Assembly: GCF_019752095.1 (NCBI RefSeq) | Contig: NZ_JAIEMO010000045.1 | Location: 1-42,797, forward strand | Source of the DNA: Nitrosomonas sp. | GTDB taxonomy: Bacteria; Pseudomonadota; Gammaproteobacteria; Burkholderiales; Nitrosomonadaceae | Direction: 5' to 3' | DNA length: 42,797 nt | In this document: piece by piece, positions 7,618 to 14,999 of the stretch | Position numbering within the stretch: the first letter of the stretch is position 1 | Layout of the letters: every line of letters begins with the position of its first letter | Made by a program: the position numbers and the translations under genes | The notes under the pieces: model-generated | The model's input: the letters and a program-made list of their open reading frames with translations, nothing else | What the model was told of the DNA's origin: nothing | Databases searched by the model: none

Positions 7618-8577
7618 TCAAAACCAGCCTTCAAGGCGCCACCCACGCATGACGAACAGCGGAACGAATGCAGGCGGAATAAACAACCGATCCTCTGCAT
7701 TGGGAACACGAAAGTAATGCTGCGCTTGCAGGATGACATCATCATCGCGACTCAAATCAATTACTGCGCGATTGGGTAATTCGCGCCGCTCCAGATAGCG
7801 CACTTCAAACGCTTCGAAGCGCAGTGGATTTGCTGGATTAAAAACACCCATTCCATTCGCGCGTGCCTGACGCACAAAATCGCGGGTACGCCTTAAATCG
7901 GAGCTAGCTTCAGCTGTTCGCCTTGCCATACTAGGCGAAAAAACAGCCTCCAACAACGATTCTTTCCGGAATGGAGCAATATTCGGCCAGATAAAGTACG
8001 GCAGTGCCGCGCCGCTTTCCAGTTGCCGCTCGTTATACGAAGATGGTCGTGGCCCAGGAATATTAGCGTTGGGTTGGTTGCGATTTATAAAAGCCAGAAA
8101 ACGCCCGTAAGAATCAAATACCTCGAAGGAAAAAGAAAGGAAGTATCCAAACGTATCCGAGGTTTGCCCCAGTGCATCCATATCCGCTTGTACCTGCGCA
8201 ATCAGTGCCTGCTCAGCGTTGTCAGCGTGGAAGCGATGATTGATGCCTGCGCCTGGGCCGATACGAGTACGCAAGTGAGCTATAAGATCAGCATCGAGGT
8301 TATAAGGATCAAACTGGGGTAGAAAAGGATCCGTCAGGTAAGTATCCCATTCCTCTGAATCAAGGCGACGATGTGCTTGTGAACCCGGTAGTTGAAAATT
8401 CTTTTCCGGTGTATCCACACCTAGAAAACGCACCGATCCGCTTCCAGAGAAATAAAAACCAATCGTATCGCCATCCGCAATGGAAGCATCCAGTGATTGC
8501 GGATTACCATTCGCCCCGCGACGAATAGAGCCAACAGCACGGATATTGCCGCTTACGTCAAAGAAAACATCAGCCAT
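7618..8577 (-). CDS. staphylococcal-nuclease-like (thermonuclease fold) protein
   Basis: The 319-residue protein carries the SNase hallmarks in order: DGDT at 35-38, VRFLGVDTPE at 49-58 and DSYGRFLAFI from 155. By comparison with staphylococcal nuclease, the calcium ligands (D37, D55) and catalytic residues (R50, E58, R159) are all present. About 57 extra residues lie between the second and third motifs, and about 150 residues follow the domain. No signal peptide or membrane segment is seen, so it is probably cytoplasmic unless exported another way. Substrate is unknown. It appears to lead a minus-strand set with the DUF4177 and TM2-type genes. Confidence 0.75.
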   Translation of the reverse strand: MADVFFDVSGNIRAVGSIRRGANGNPQSLDASIADGDTIGFYFSGSGSVRFLGVDTPEKNFQLPGSQAHRRLDSEEWDTYLTDPFLPQFDPYNLDADLIAHLRTRIGPGAGINHRFHADNAEQALIAQVQADMDALGQTSDTFGYFLSFSFEVFDSYGRFLAFINRNQPNANIPGPRPSSYNERQLESGAALPYFIWPNIAPFRKESLLEAVFSPSMARRTAEASSDLRRTRDFVRQARANGMGVFNPANPLRFEAFEVRYLERRELPNRAVIDLSRDDDVILQAQHYFRVPNAEDRLFIPPAFVPLFVMRGWRLEGWF

Positions 8578-8885
8578 AATTACCCTCCCTGTAGATCAAC
8601 AGAATTAGGTTTCCAAAATAGCTTTTCTTGTTAAGGCCATCAACGGAGTCGCATTTCATCATAACATAGCGCGTTAGATCTACCATAGAGTCCGTAGCCC
8701 GTAGATTGGAGTGAGCCTGCGAATCCCCAATAGGTTTTGTCCCAAAGAATCAGAGAAAAACAGGAATTCAATTCCCTGAAAACCTTTTCACTTTTATTGT
8801 CGCTTAATTTTTCCGCAATCCCTCTATGTTCTTATACAATATAAAAAATCCGTGCAAAAATTATTTTACGTAAAAAGGACAAAAA
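8578..8885. other. divergent intergenic region with REP-like repeat
   Basis: This is the 308-base spacer between the nuclease-like gene (minus) and the carbonic anhydrase (plus). It contains a REP-like element (8695-8732) and a short hairpin (8761-8778) with five T on its minus-strand 3' side. A TACAAT at 8835-8840 is a possible -10 for the carbonic anhydrase, but its best -35 partner (TTCCGC) is poor. An AAGGAC ribosome binding site lies just before the carbonic anhydrase ATG. Confidence 0.5.
8695..8732. repeat. REP-like short interspersed repeat (degenerate)
   Basis: The stretch GTAGATTGGAGTGAGC followed by CTGCGAATCCCCAAT resembles the family of short intergenic elements of the form GTAGGTTGGG...GAGC...GCGAA.CCCAA found in many proteobacterial genomes. 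Its ends ATTGG and CCAAT are complementary, giving an imperfect hairpin. It occurs once in this window, so repeat status is inferred from the pattern. Confidence 0.45.
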
Positions 8886-9641
8886 ATGTGCCAAGCCTCT
8901 AACGAGCAAGAAAACACGCATTTGCAACAAAATCAGCAAAGACGCTCATTTCTAAAAATGGCCGTGGCATCTTCACTCGGGTTGGGAATTGCAGCTGCTG
9001 ATAAGGTGATGGCCACATCGGGTGTTGTTACGACGCCGCCACAACCTGAAAATGTACTCACACCGGAAGCGGCGTTAGAGAGATTGATGGCGGGTAATGA
9101 ACGTTATGTTGCGGGTCAGTCTACGCCATTGAATTTTAAACATGAACGTGCCGCATTGGTCAGTGGGCAGAATCCCTATGCCAGTATATTAAGCTGCGCT
9201 GACTCACGGGTGGGCCCTGAGTTCTCATTTGATGAGCAACGGGGGGATTTATTTGTCGCGCGCGTTGCTGGAAACTATCTAACTACAGATTTTGTAGCCA
9301 CACTTGAATATGCCGCATTGGTTTTACATACTCCCCTTATTATGGTGCTTGGTCATCAAAGTTGCGGCGCAATCCAGGCCGCTATTGATGCTGTAGATAA
9401 TAGCACGCAATTTCCTGGGCATATTCAATCTATAGCCAGTGCACTGGCGCCAGCGGTGAGAGCCATTGACAAGAAATCGGAAAACCGCATTGACGATGTA
9501 GTGGAAATGAATGTGATACAAAATGTGCGTGAATTGAAAAAGCAGACACCAATCCTCAGTCGATTGGTAGCCGAGAAAAAGCTGCTTGTGGTTGGCGGTG
9601 TATATAGCTTGAAAACAGGCAAGGTCGATCTGGTTGCTTGA
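8886..9641 (+). CDS. Tat-exported beta-class carbonic anhydrase
   Basis: The 251-residue protein interconverts CO2 and bicarbonate. Zinc ligands of the beta class are in place: C104 and D106 in SCADSR, then H157 and C160 in GHQSCGA, with R108 of the Asp-Arg dyad. The N-terminus carries a twin-arginine signal: RRSFLK at 19-24, then a hydrophobic stretch of alanine, leucine and glycine ending near VMA at 41-43. This predicts export of the folded metalloenzyme to the periplasm. An AAGGAC site precedes the ATG. It stands alone on plus, facing the hypothetical gene at 10382-9744. In an autotroph, a role in carbon supply or periplasmic pH balance is plausible inference. Confidence 0.9.
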   Translation: MCQASNEQENTHLQQNQQRRSFLKMAVASSLGLGIAAADKVMATSGVVTTPPQPENVLTPEAALERLMAGNERYVAGQSTPLNFKHERAALVSGQNPYASILSCADSRVGPEFSFDEQRGDLFVARVAGNYLTTDFVATLEYAALVLHTPLIMVLGHQSCGAIQAAIDAVDNSTQFPGHIQSIASALAPAVRAIDKKSENRIDDVVEMNVIQNVRELKKQTPILSRLVAEKKLLVVGGVYSLKTGKVDLVA

Positions 9642-9743
9642 TTCTTAACTAGTACAACGCGTAAAAGTAGCAGGCGATCTTAAGAAACGGTAGTTGATAC
9701 AACAGAATCTGTAGTATTTACAATTCATTTCCCGGTCGATTTT

Positions 9744-10382
9744 TTATTCCCAAATCACCATCTTGAAACGCTCTTTGACAATACCAAAGTAGTTACACTT
9801 CCAATCGCTTTGCGCAAAAAAATCCAAGTGATGCCACTGATCTTTCAGTTTCAGGACACTCGCAGCGGCATCGTCCCAATCAATGGCGGCAAGCTTAGGT
9901 TCCAACTGCCGTTTGTGCGCTTCGACTTCATCAAAGTCAAAGCCATCATATTCCCAGTGCAATACTTCAAATACATTACCGGCACGATCCGCATAATCCA
10001 TGCTGAAATCCAGCCCCCATTTGGGACGCATCCTGATGATTTTGTAAACTAGCGGGTTTGTTTGCGTCCATCGCTCCAGCTGTTCCAAGGCTTCGCCAGT
10101 GTACCCTTTACGCTCAAACAACAAACTATGATTCAGCACAGCGCCTTCCACCCGCTCCGGTTGCGTGAACCAAGGTAATTTTAAAGCACGACGATGCTCT
10201 CGATGTGCTTTCGCAGGTGTCAAGTTAACTTCGGCATAACATTGCTCCAAGTCGGTCAGGTCATAGCCATTTTGATCAAAAAGCGCTAATTCACGGGCTG
10301 TCGGCGGATTCAAGCTACCAAGCGGTTGATTCCAATAGCCGTTGGGAGTGAATTGATTGTTGGTTAAATCTAAGTAATTCAT
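9744..10382 (-). CDS. hypothetical protein
   Basis: I do not recognise this 212-residue protein. It is soluble, rich in tryptophan, aspartate and glutamate, with no signal peptide or membrane helix. The middle (about 60-110) looks helical and arginine-rich. The C-terminal half has a cluster of acidic and aromatic residues (YDGFDFDEVEAH near 144-155). It starts 48 bases after the DUF3175 gene on the same strand, so the two could share a transcript. Composition is close to the left half of the window. Confidence 0.6.
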   Translation of the reverse strand: MNYLDLTNNQFTPNGYWNQPLGSLNPPTARELALFDQNGYDLTDLEQCYAEVNLTPAKAHREHRRALKLPWFTQPERVEGAVLNHSLLFERKGYTGEALEQLERWTQTNPLVYKIIRMRPKWGLDFSMDYADRAGNVFEVLHWEYDGFDFDEVEAHKRQLEPKLAAIDWDDAAASVLKLKDQWHHLDFFAQSDWKCNYFGIVKERFKMVIWE

Positions 10383-10430
10383 GGATACGAAAAATTTTAT
10401 CTGATTGACAAGCTATTGGTAAGCGATCGG

Positions 10431-10745
10431 CTAAAGTTCGATTCGCGCCCTTCCATACAGTTCACGCAATGCACTCTTGGCCTTCTCCAGCACATCGCAC
10501 TGATGCGCAGACAAACGCTTTCCCGCCCGATTGATATAAAAATCAAGCATCGACATCGCTGACGCGAACGGTGCAGCCTTGCGTCGCTGGCTATTGTTGG
10601 CAGATCGTTTCAGCGACAATGCAATTTTACGCGGATCATCCCATGAAAAAACACCGGGCTCAAGATCTAGCGCGTTGCTGGTCTCGGTGACTTGTTGTGA
10701 CCAGTGTTGGAAAGTCTCTAGGAGCATGAATTTATGGCTATTCAT
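10431..10745 (-). CDS. DUF3175 family protein
   Basis: The 104-residue protein matches the DUF3175 pattern: a WSQQVTETSNALDLE opening near 16-30, then DDPRKIALSLKRSA, and SAMSMLDFYINRAGK near 62-76. It is basic and probably helical. The family function is unknown. Its ATG (10743-10745) overlaps the TGA of the upstream gene (10742-10744) as ATGA, which indicates translational coupling. An internal ATG (MLLETF) about six codons in is a possible alternative start. A perfect inverted repeat spans the overlap. Confidence 0.75.
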   Translation of the reverse strand: MNSHKFMLLETFQHWSQQVTETSNALDLEPGVFSWDDPRKIALSLKRSANNSQRRKAAPFASAMSMLDFYINRAGKRLSAHQCDVLEKAKSALRELYGRARIEL

Positions 10746-10767
10746 CTACCTAGATAGATAGATGAAT
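10740..10767. repeat. inverted repeat over a start/stop overlap
   Basis: ATTCATCTA (10740-10748) pairs perfectly with TAGATGAAT (10759-10767) around the ten-base loop CCTAGATAGA. The left arm contains the DUF3175 start codon and the upstream stop codon. In the mRNA this hairpin would bury the DUF3175 start until ribosomes finish the upstream gene. Part of the symmetry comes from a TAGA short tandem repeat. Confidence 0.5.
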
Positions 10768-11461
10768 CAATAGGTTTCGATGTTCCATCATAATTAACTA
10801 TTATGATTCGTTCAAAACATGAAGGTTTAGTGATACATTTAACAATATCAACTTGATCTTCACTTTTCGTATAACTCATATGATCAACTAACAGCAACCA
10901 CCAGCGGTCATATCTAGCAATATAAGGCATTATTTTTATTTCCTTTTCTTCGATACAATGTCTAATTGCATCTGAACATACATTTGCTATCCAGCCTCCA
11001 GAATCTAGATCGATTTCAGATCCAAGTTCGTACCTATGCGTTGTTACAGAACCTTTTGCAATGAATTCGAGCAACACGTTTTCACCTATTTTATATTTGT
11101 AAGGAATAGCTTCATTCTGACTATGAAAAGCATCGATTGCTTCCTTAATCTTTTTCTCAGAAACATCAAGTTTCCCTTTATCTCTTTCATAACACAATCC
11201 TACCCAGAAATTATTACCACCAGCTTCCGCATCATAGTTCGATAACACTTTTTTCACTTTGTTACACAAAGGTATAGCCGTTTCTTCTAATCCTTCTGTT
11301 TCTCCGTTTGCATAGTAGTGTTGCTGATTAAGCCTTCTTACTTCTACACCAATAGAATTTTCTATCAGAAAATCAGGAGGAATATTACCGTCAGGTTCAA
11401 ATTTGACATTATCGTAATATTTCTCCAAATAGTTTTTTGCGACAGATTCATCTCTATTCAT
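10742..11461 (-). CDS. hypothetical protein, possible PD-(D/E)XK nuclease fold
   Basis: I do not recognise a named family for this 239-residue protein. Near the N-terminus, D30 in PPDF and E40-V-R42 in GVEVRR have the spacing of a PD-(D/E)XK active site, with arginine in place of the usual lysine. Predicted strands flank them, but this is a weak pattern. The rest is soluble, with a tryptophan-rich segment near 195 (RYDRWWLLLVD). The gene is A+T-richer than its left-hand neighbours (21 of 60 bases G/C in the line at 11101 against 27 of 60 at 10081), which may signal transfer. It overlaps the DUF3175 gene by four bases. Confidence 0.6.
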   Translation of the reverse strand: MNRDESVAKNYLEKYYDNVKFEPDGNIPPDFLIENSIGVEVRRLNQQHYYANGETEGLEETAIPLCNKVKKVLSNYDAEAGGNNFWVGLCYERDKGKLDVSEKKIKEAIDAFHSQNEAIPYKYKIGENVLLEFIAKGSVTTHRYELGSEIDLDSGGWIANVCSDAIRHCIEEKEIKIMPYIARYDRWWLLLVDHMSYTKSEDQVDIVKCITKPSCFERIIIVNYDGTSKPIDSSIYLGR

Positions 11462-11532
11462 ATCAATTTCTTACCCAAACGCAACTTCAAAAATCTCAAT
11501 TCTCTCTCACACTTGATATACATGCCTATCAT

Positions 11533-12204
11533 TCAATAGCTCTCCAATGCCACAACATCGAGAAGACTAGCAATTTTTTGCATTTCCATTTTCAACTTAA
11601 ACGGCACCATCCCCAGCAAAGGGCAATCCAATCGCAGCTCCAATGTCGCAATATTTTGCTGTAAAACCAACATCTGCGGATCCACGCAGTTTGCTACCCA
11701 ACCGGCCAAGTTCAAACCTGCAATCCTTATAGCCTCAACCGTCAGCAACGCATGATTCAAACAACCCAAACGCATGCCAACCACCAATATCACCGGAAGA
11801 TTCAATTTTATCGCCAAATCCGCGCCATTCTGGCTTGGATTGATCGGCACCAGAAACCCGCCCGCACCTTCGACGATGACAATGTCCGCTTTGCTACTGA
11901 GTTCCTGGTAAGCCTGATGAATAATCGTCAGATCAATTTCCATGTCTGCCTGTTGCGCGGCGATGTGCGGAGAAATGGGGGAATCAAACGCATACGGATT
12001 GATTTGCTGGCGGGTAATGCTTATGTTGCTGGCGGCGAATAATTGTTCGACATCCGGCCATTTTCCGTTCTCGCTGCCTGCAGCAATCGGTTTCATGCCA
12101 ACGACTTTGTTGCCTTGTGCGGCAAAGGCATGCAACAACGCGCAACTCACAGTGGTTTTACCGATTCCGGTATCGGTACCGGTGACAAAGAATCCGACAC
12201 TCAT
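11533..12204 (-). CDS. bioD: ATP-dependent dethiobiotin synthetase BioD
   Basis: BioD forms the ureido ring of dethiobiotin from 7,8-diaminopelargonic acid, CO2 and ATP. The 223-residue protein begins with the P-loop GTDTGIGKTT at 9-18 and has VVEGAGGFLVP near 110. Length is normal for the family. It is the last gene of bioB-F-H-C-D, two bases after bioC. BioA, which makes its substrate, is not in this window. Confidence 0.95.
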   Translation of the reverse strand: MSVGFFVTGTDTGIGKTTVSCALLHAFAAQGNKVVGMKPIAAGSENGKWPDVEQLFAASNISITRQQINPYAFDSPISPHIAAQQADMEIDLTIIHQAYQELSSKADIVIVEGAGGFLVPINPSQNGADLAIKLNLPVILVVGMRLGCLNHALLTVEAIRIAGLNLAGWVANCVDPQMLVLQQNIATLELRLDCPLLGMVPFKLKMEMQKIASLLDVVALESY

Positions 12205-12206
12205 GT

Positions 12207-13088
12207 TTAAGGAATCAAACCCAATTGCCGGCGTGTTTCTGGTGTCAGTATTGAACGGCGGTCAAAAGGCCGCCAGGCGTGGCCGTAAATTACTTCAAAG
12301 GTGGCGGGTAACTTACCATCGCGACGTAGTGTTTCGTAGGCGTTGATGGCTTGTTGCCATTTGTTTTTGCCCATCAATCCTTGTTGCCTGCCAAGCAAAA
12401 CGTTATGCGCGCCGATGGCTTTTAAATCGCGCATCACGCTGATCACATCGGAATAGGTCAACGTAATATATTCCATATCCATCACTGGCGTGGAGAAACC
12501 ATTGTGCACCAGCAAATCGCCGATATCGTGCATGTCGATGAAACGATTGACGTGACTAAACGTATCGGCTTGCGCGAAAGATTGGCGCAGTTCCTTCAGC
12601 GTGTCCGGACCGAAAGTGCTGAACAGCAGTAAGCCATCCGTGCGCAGAATGCGGTGCATCTCGGCAAACGTATGCTCCAGATTGTTACACCATTGAAATG
12701 CAAGGTTCGACCACACCATGCCGACACTCTCATTTTTAATCGGCAGCTGCTCAATATCGGCGCACACATAGTCCGTGCGTTGCTGCTGCAACGGCAGCAA
12801 GCGTTGCCACCAGGCGGTATTGGGACGCGCGTGAGACAACATCGTCCAAGCGATATCCATCGCAATTAATTGACTTTTCGGATAGCGTTTGGCCAATTGC
12901 TGGCTACCGTAGCCGGTGCCGCTGCCGGCATCGAGGATGACATCGGGGCGGTATTTGATGTATTCCAGGCGCGACAGCATGCGGTTGCTGATTTCACGTT
13001 GCAGCACTGCCGCCTGGTCGTAGCTGTGGGCGGCACGCCCGAACGCAGTGCGCAGTTGTTTTTTATCAAGCGTATATTCGGAATTCAT
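12207..13088 (-). CDS. bioC: malonyl-ACP O-methyltransferase BioC
   Basis: BioC methylates malonyl-ACP to start pimelate synthesis on the fatty-acid machinery. The 293-residue protein has the SAM-binding motif ILDAGSGTGYGS near 50-61, and MVWSNLAFQW near 126-135, a BioC-type post-motif segment. The chosen start MNSEY (13088) overlaps the bioH end by 23 bases, which fits coupled translation. BioH, needed to remove the methyl group later, is the gene directly upstream. Confidence 0.94.
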   Translation of the reverse strand: MNSEYTLDKKQLRTAFGRAAHSYDQAAVLQREISNRMLSRLEYIKYRPDVILDAGSGTGYGSQQLAKRYPKSQLIAMDIAWTMLSHARPNTAWWQRLLPLQQQRTDYVCADIEQLPIKNESVGMVWSNLAFQWCNNLEHTFAEMHRILRTDGLLLFSTFGPDTLKELRQSFAQADTFSHVNRFIDMHDIGDLLVHNGFSTPVMDMEYITLTYSDVISVMRDLKAIGAHNVLLGRQQGLMGKNKWQQAINAYETLRRDGKLPATFEVIYGHAWRPFDRRSILTPETRRQLGLIP

Positions 13089-13836
13089 TGAGGCAAGTCA
13101 CAAATTGTTCAGGATAGGATAAAAACGGCGCGTGGCCGCAGTGCGCAAACATTACCCGCTGCGATTGAGGCAATTGTCGATGCATCCAATCGGCAGCGGC
13201 AGGGTGAGTAATCACGTCATTTTCACCATGTAATAATAAAACCGGCTGTTGAATTGCGGCGACACGATCACGCAAATCACTCTGCTGCAAAATCCTCAAC
13301 CCTTTCTCCAATGCGCCGGGATCTGGTTCAGCGCGCTGAAAAAAATGCTTGCGCAGTTGCGACAGAATCTTGCTCGCATCGCGGTCACCACTCATTTGCA
13401 AGGTCAAAAACCGGTTAATGGTCGTCGTATAATTAAATTTCAGATTTTCCAGGAAAAGCTGCAACAATTTACGCTCCATGCCTGATTCCCAATCGTCACT
13501 TTTGGCAAAGCACGGCGTGGTGGAAATCAGAACCAGTTTCTGCACACGTTGCGGTTCACGCAACGCCAATTCCATCGCGATCTGCCCACCCAATGACCAA
13601 CCTCCCAGCATGCAGCGCTCGGGCAGAATTTCCGCAATGATCTCGACCCAATGATCCAATGTCCCTGGCTCGCACGTAGAGCTCAGTCCATGTCCTGGCA
13701 AATCCACCAGATGCAGGCGGAACTGTTGCGTCAGTTGATCACGAACACCACTCCAGATACCGCTGTGCATCGCCCAACCATGCAACAACACCAGATCGGA
13801 GCCATGCCCCATGGATTCAATGTGCAGCTGCGTCAT
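13066..13836 (-). CDS. bioH: pimeloyl-ACP methyl ester carboxylesterase BioH
   Basis: BioH hydrolyses pimeloyl-ACP methyl ester and so ends the BioC-started chain. The 256-residue alpha/beta hydrolase has the oxyanion segment LLHGWAMHSGIW near 18-29 and the nucleophile elbow GWSLGG near 79-84. The catalytic aspartate is likely in LHGENDV and the histidine in CGHAPFLSYPE near the C-terminus. It overlaps the bioF stop by four bases (ATGA) and bioC by 23 bases, so the three are tightly coupled. Confidence 0.94.
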   Translation of the reverse strand: MTQLHIESMGHGSDLVLLHGWAMHSGIWSGVRDQLTQQFRLHLVDLPGHGLSSTCEPGTLDHWVEIIAEILPERCMLGGWSLGGQIAMELALREPQRVQKLVLISTTPCFAKSDDWESGMERKLLQLFLENLKFNYTTTINRFLTLQMSGDRDASKILSQLRKHFFQRAEPDPGALEKGLRILQQSDLRDRVAAIQQPVLLLHGENDVITHPAAADWMHRQLPQSQRVMFAHCGHAPFLSYPEQFVTCLNEFRIYA

Positions 13837-14999
13837 GCCTGCAATGCGATTTCTTGCAATGCTTCTGTCAAGCGCAAGACATCCTGCGGCTGATGCGCCG
13901 TGGACAATGAAATGCGCAATCGTGCTGTACCTTGCGCAACCGTCGGCGGACGAATTGCTGGCACCAGAATTCCCCGTTCGCGCAGGCGCTGACTGATATG
14001 CACGGCTGCAGCACTATCCCCGATCAGCAACGGTTGGATCGGCGTGCTGGAAGGCAGCAACTTCCATGGTAGCGATTGCAGCGCTTCTCTCAATTGCACG
14101 ATATTTTGTGTTAACGCATCCCGTCGCCATTCATCCTGTTGAATTAATTTCAGGCTGGTCATCAGCGCTTGTGCTAACAAAGGCGGTGTCGCCGTGGTGT
14201 AAATATAACTGCGCGCAGACTGAATCAGAGTTTCGATGACTTCCGCTTGTGCTGCGACAAAAGCGCCGAATACGCCTGCAGCCTTTCCTAAGGTCGCCAT
14301 ATAGATAATATTGGGCGAATGGATACTACTGCAATCCGGCAAAAACAAGCTACCGCGCCCTTGCCTGCCCAACACGCCAAAACCGTGTGCATCGTCCAGC
14401 AATAATACTGCATGATGTTTCTCGCACAGAGCTATCAGTTCATAAATGGGTGCAATGTCCCCTTCCATGCTGAATACTGCGTCCGAGATCACGAGCTTAC
14501 GTCGCGCGTTGGTGGCAGACAATCGCTGTTCCAATAACGCAAGATCGACATGCGGGTAGCGGATAAACTCAGCACGCGATAACAAAGCCGCGTCATTCAG
14601 TGATGCATGATTTAGTTTATCGGCGAATATAGCATCTTCTCGCCCAACCAATGCTGTGACAACACCGATATTGGCCATGTAACCGGTAGAAAATAGCAAT
14701 GCTTGCGGAAACCCGGTAAATTCGGCCAACGTTTCTTCAAGTACGTGATGCGCTGAAGAATGACCGTTGATCATGTGCGAAGCGCTTGCGCCAACACCAT
14801 AACGCCGCGCGCCTTTACAAGCTGATTCAATCAAATCCAGATGATTGGCCAGCCCCAGGTAATCATTGCTGCAAAAAGCCAGGTAATCACGTCCAGCCAT
14901 AGTGATATGGCTTGATTGCGGGCTTTCGAGAATTCTCCGCTGTCGCAGCAAGCCTTGCTGTTCGCGCTTGTGTAACTGCTCAGCCAGATCGGAAAACAT
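13833..14999 (-). CDS. bioF: 8-amino-7-oxononanoate synthase BioF
   Basis: BioF condenses pimeloyl-ACP with L-alanine using pyridoxal phosphate. The 388-residue protein has the family landmarks: CSNDYLGLA near 28-36, DDAHGFGVLG near 202-211, and the PLP-binding lysine in ATLGKAAGVFG near 237. Its ATG directly follows the bioB TAG with no gap. Length matches the family. The only close alternative, 2-amino-3-ketobutyrate CoA ligase, is excluded by the operon. Confidence 0.96.
   Translation of the reverse strand: MFSDLAEQLHKREQQGLLRQRRILESPQSSHITMAGRDYLAFCSNDYLGLANHLDLIESACKGARRYGVGASASHMINGHSSAHHVLEETLAEFTGFPQALLFSTGYMANIGVVTALVGREDAIFADKLNHASLNDAALLSRAEFIRYPHVDLALLEQRLSATNARRKLVISDAVFSMEGDIAPIYELIALCEKHHAVLLLDDAHGFGVLGRQGRGSLFLPDCSSIHSPNIIYMATLGKAAGVFGAFVAAQAEVIETLIQSARSYIYTTATPPLLAQALMTSLKLIQQDEWRRDALTQNIVQLREALQSLPWKLLPSSTPIQPLLIGDSAAAVHISQRLRERGILVPAIRPPTVAQGTARLRISLSTAHQPQDVLRLTEALQEIALQA

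Noticed and set aside
8756..8778. Hairpin followed by five T on the minus strand, looking like a terminator
   Set aside because: No minus-strand gene lies upstream of it (the carbonic anhydrase is on plus), and the stem is short with few G/C pairs. It may be chance in an A+T-rich spacer.
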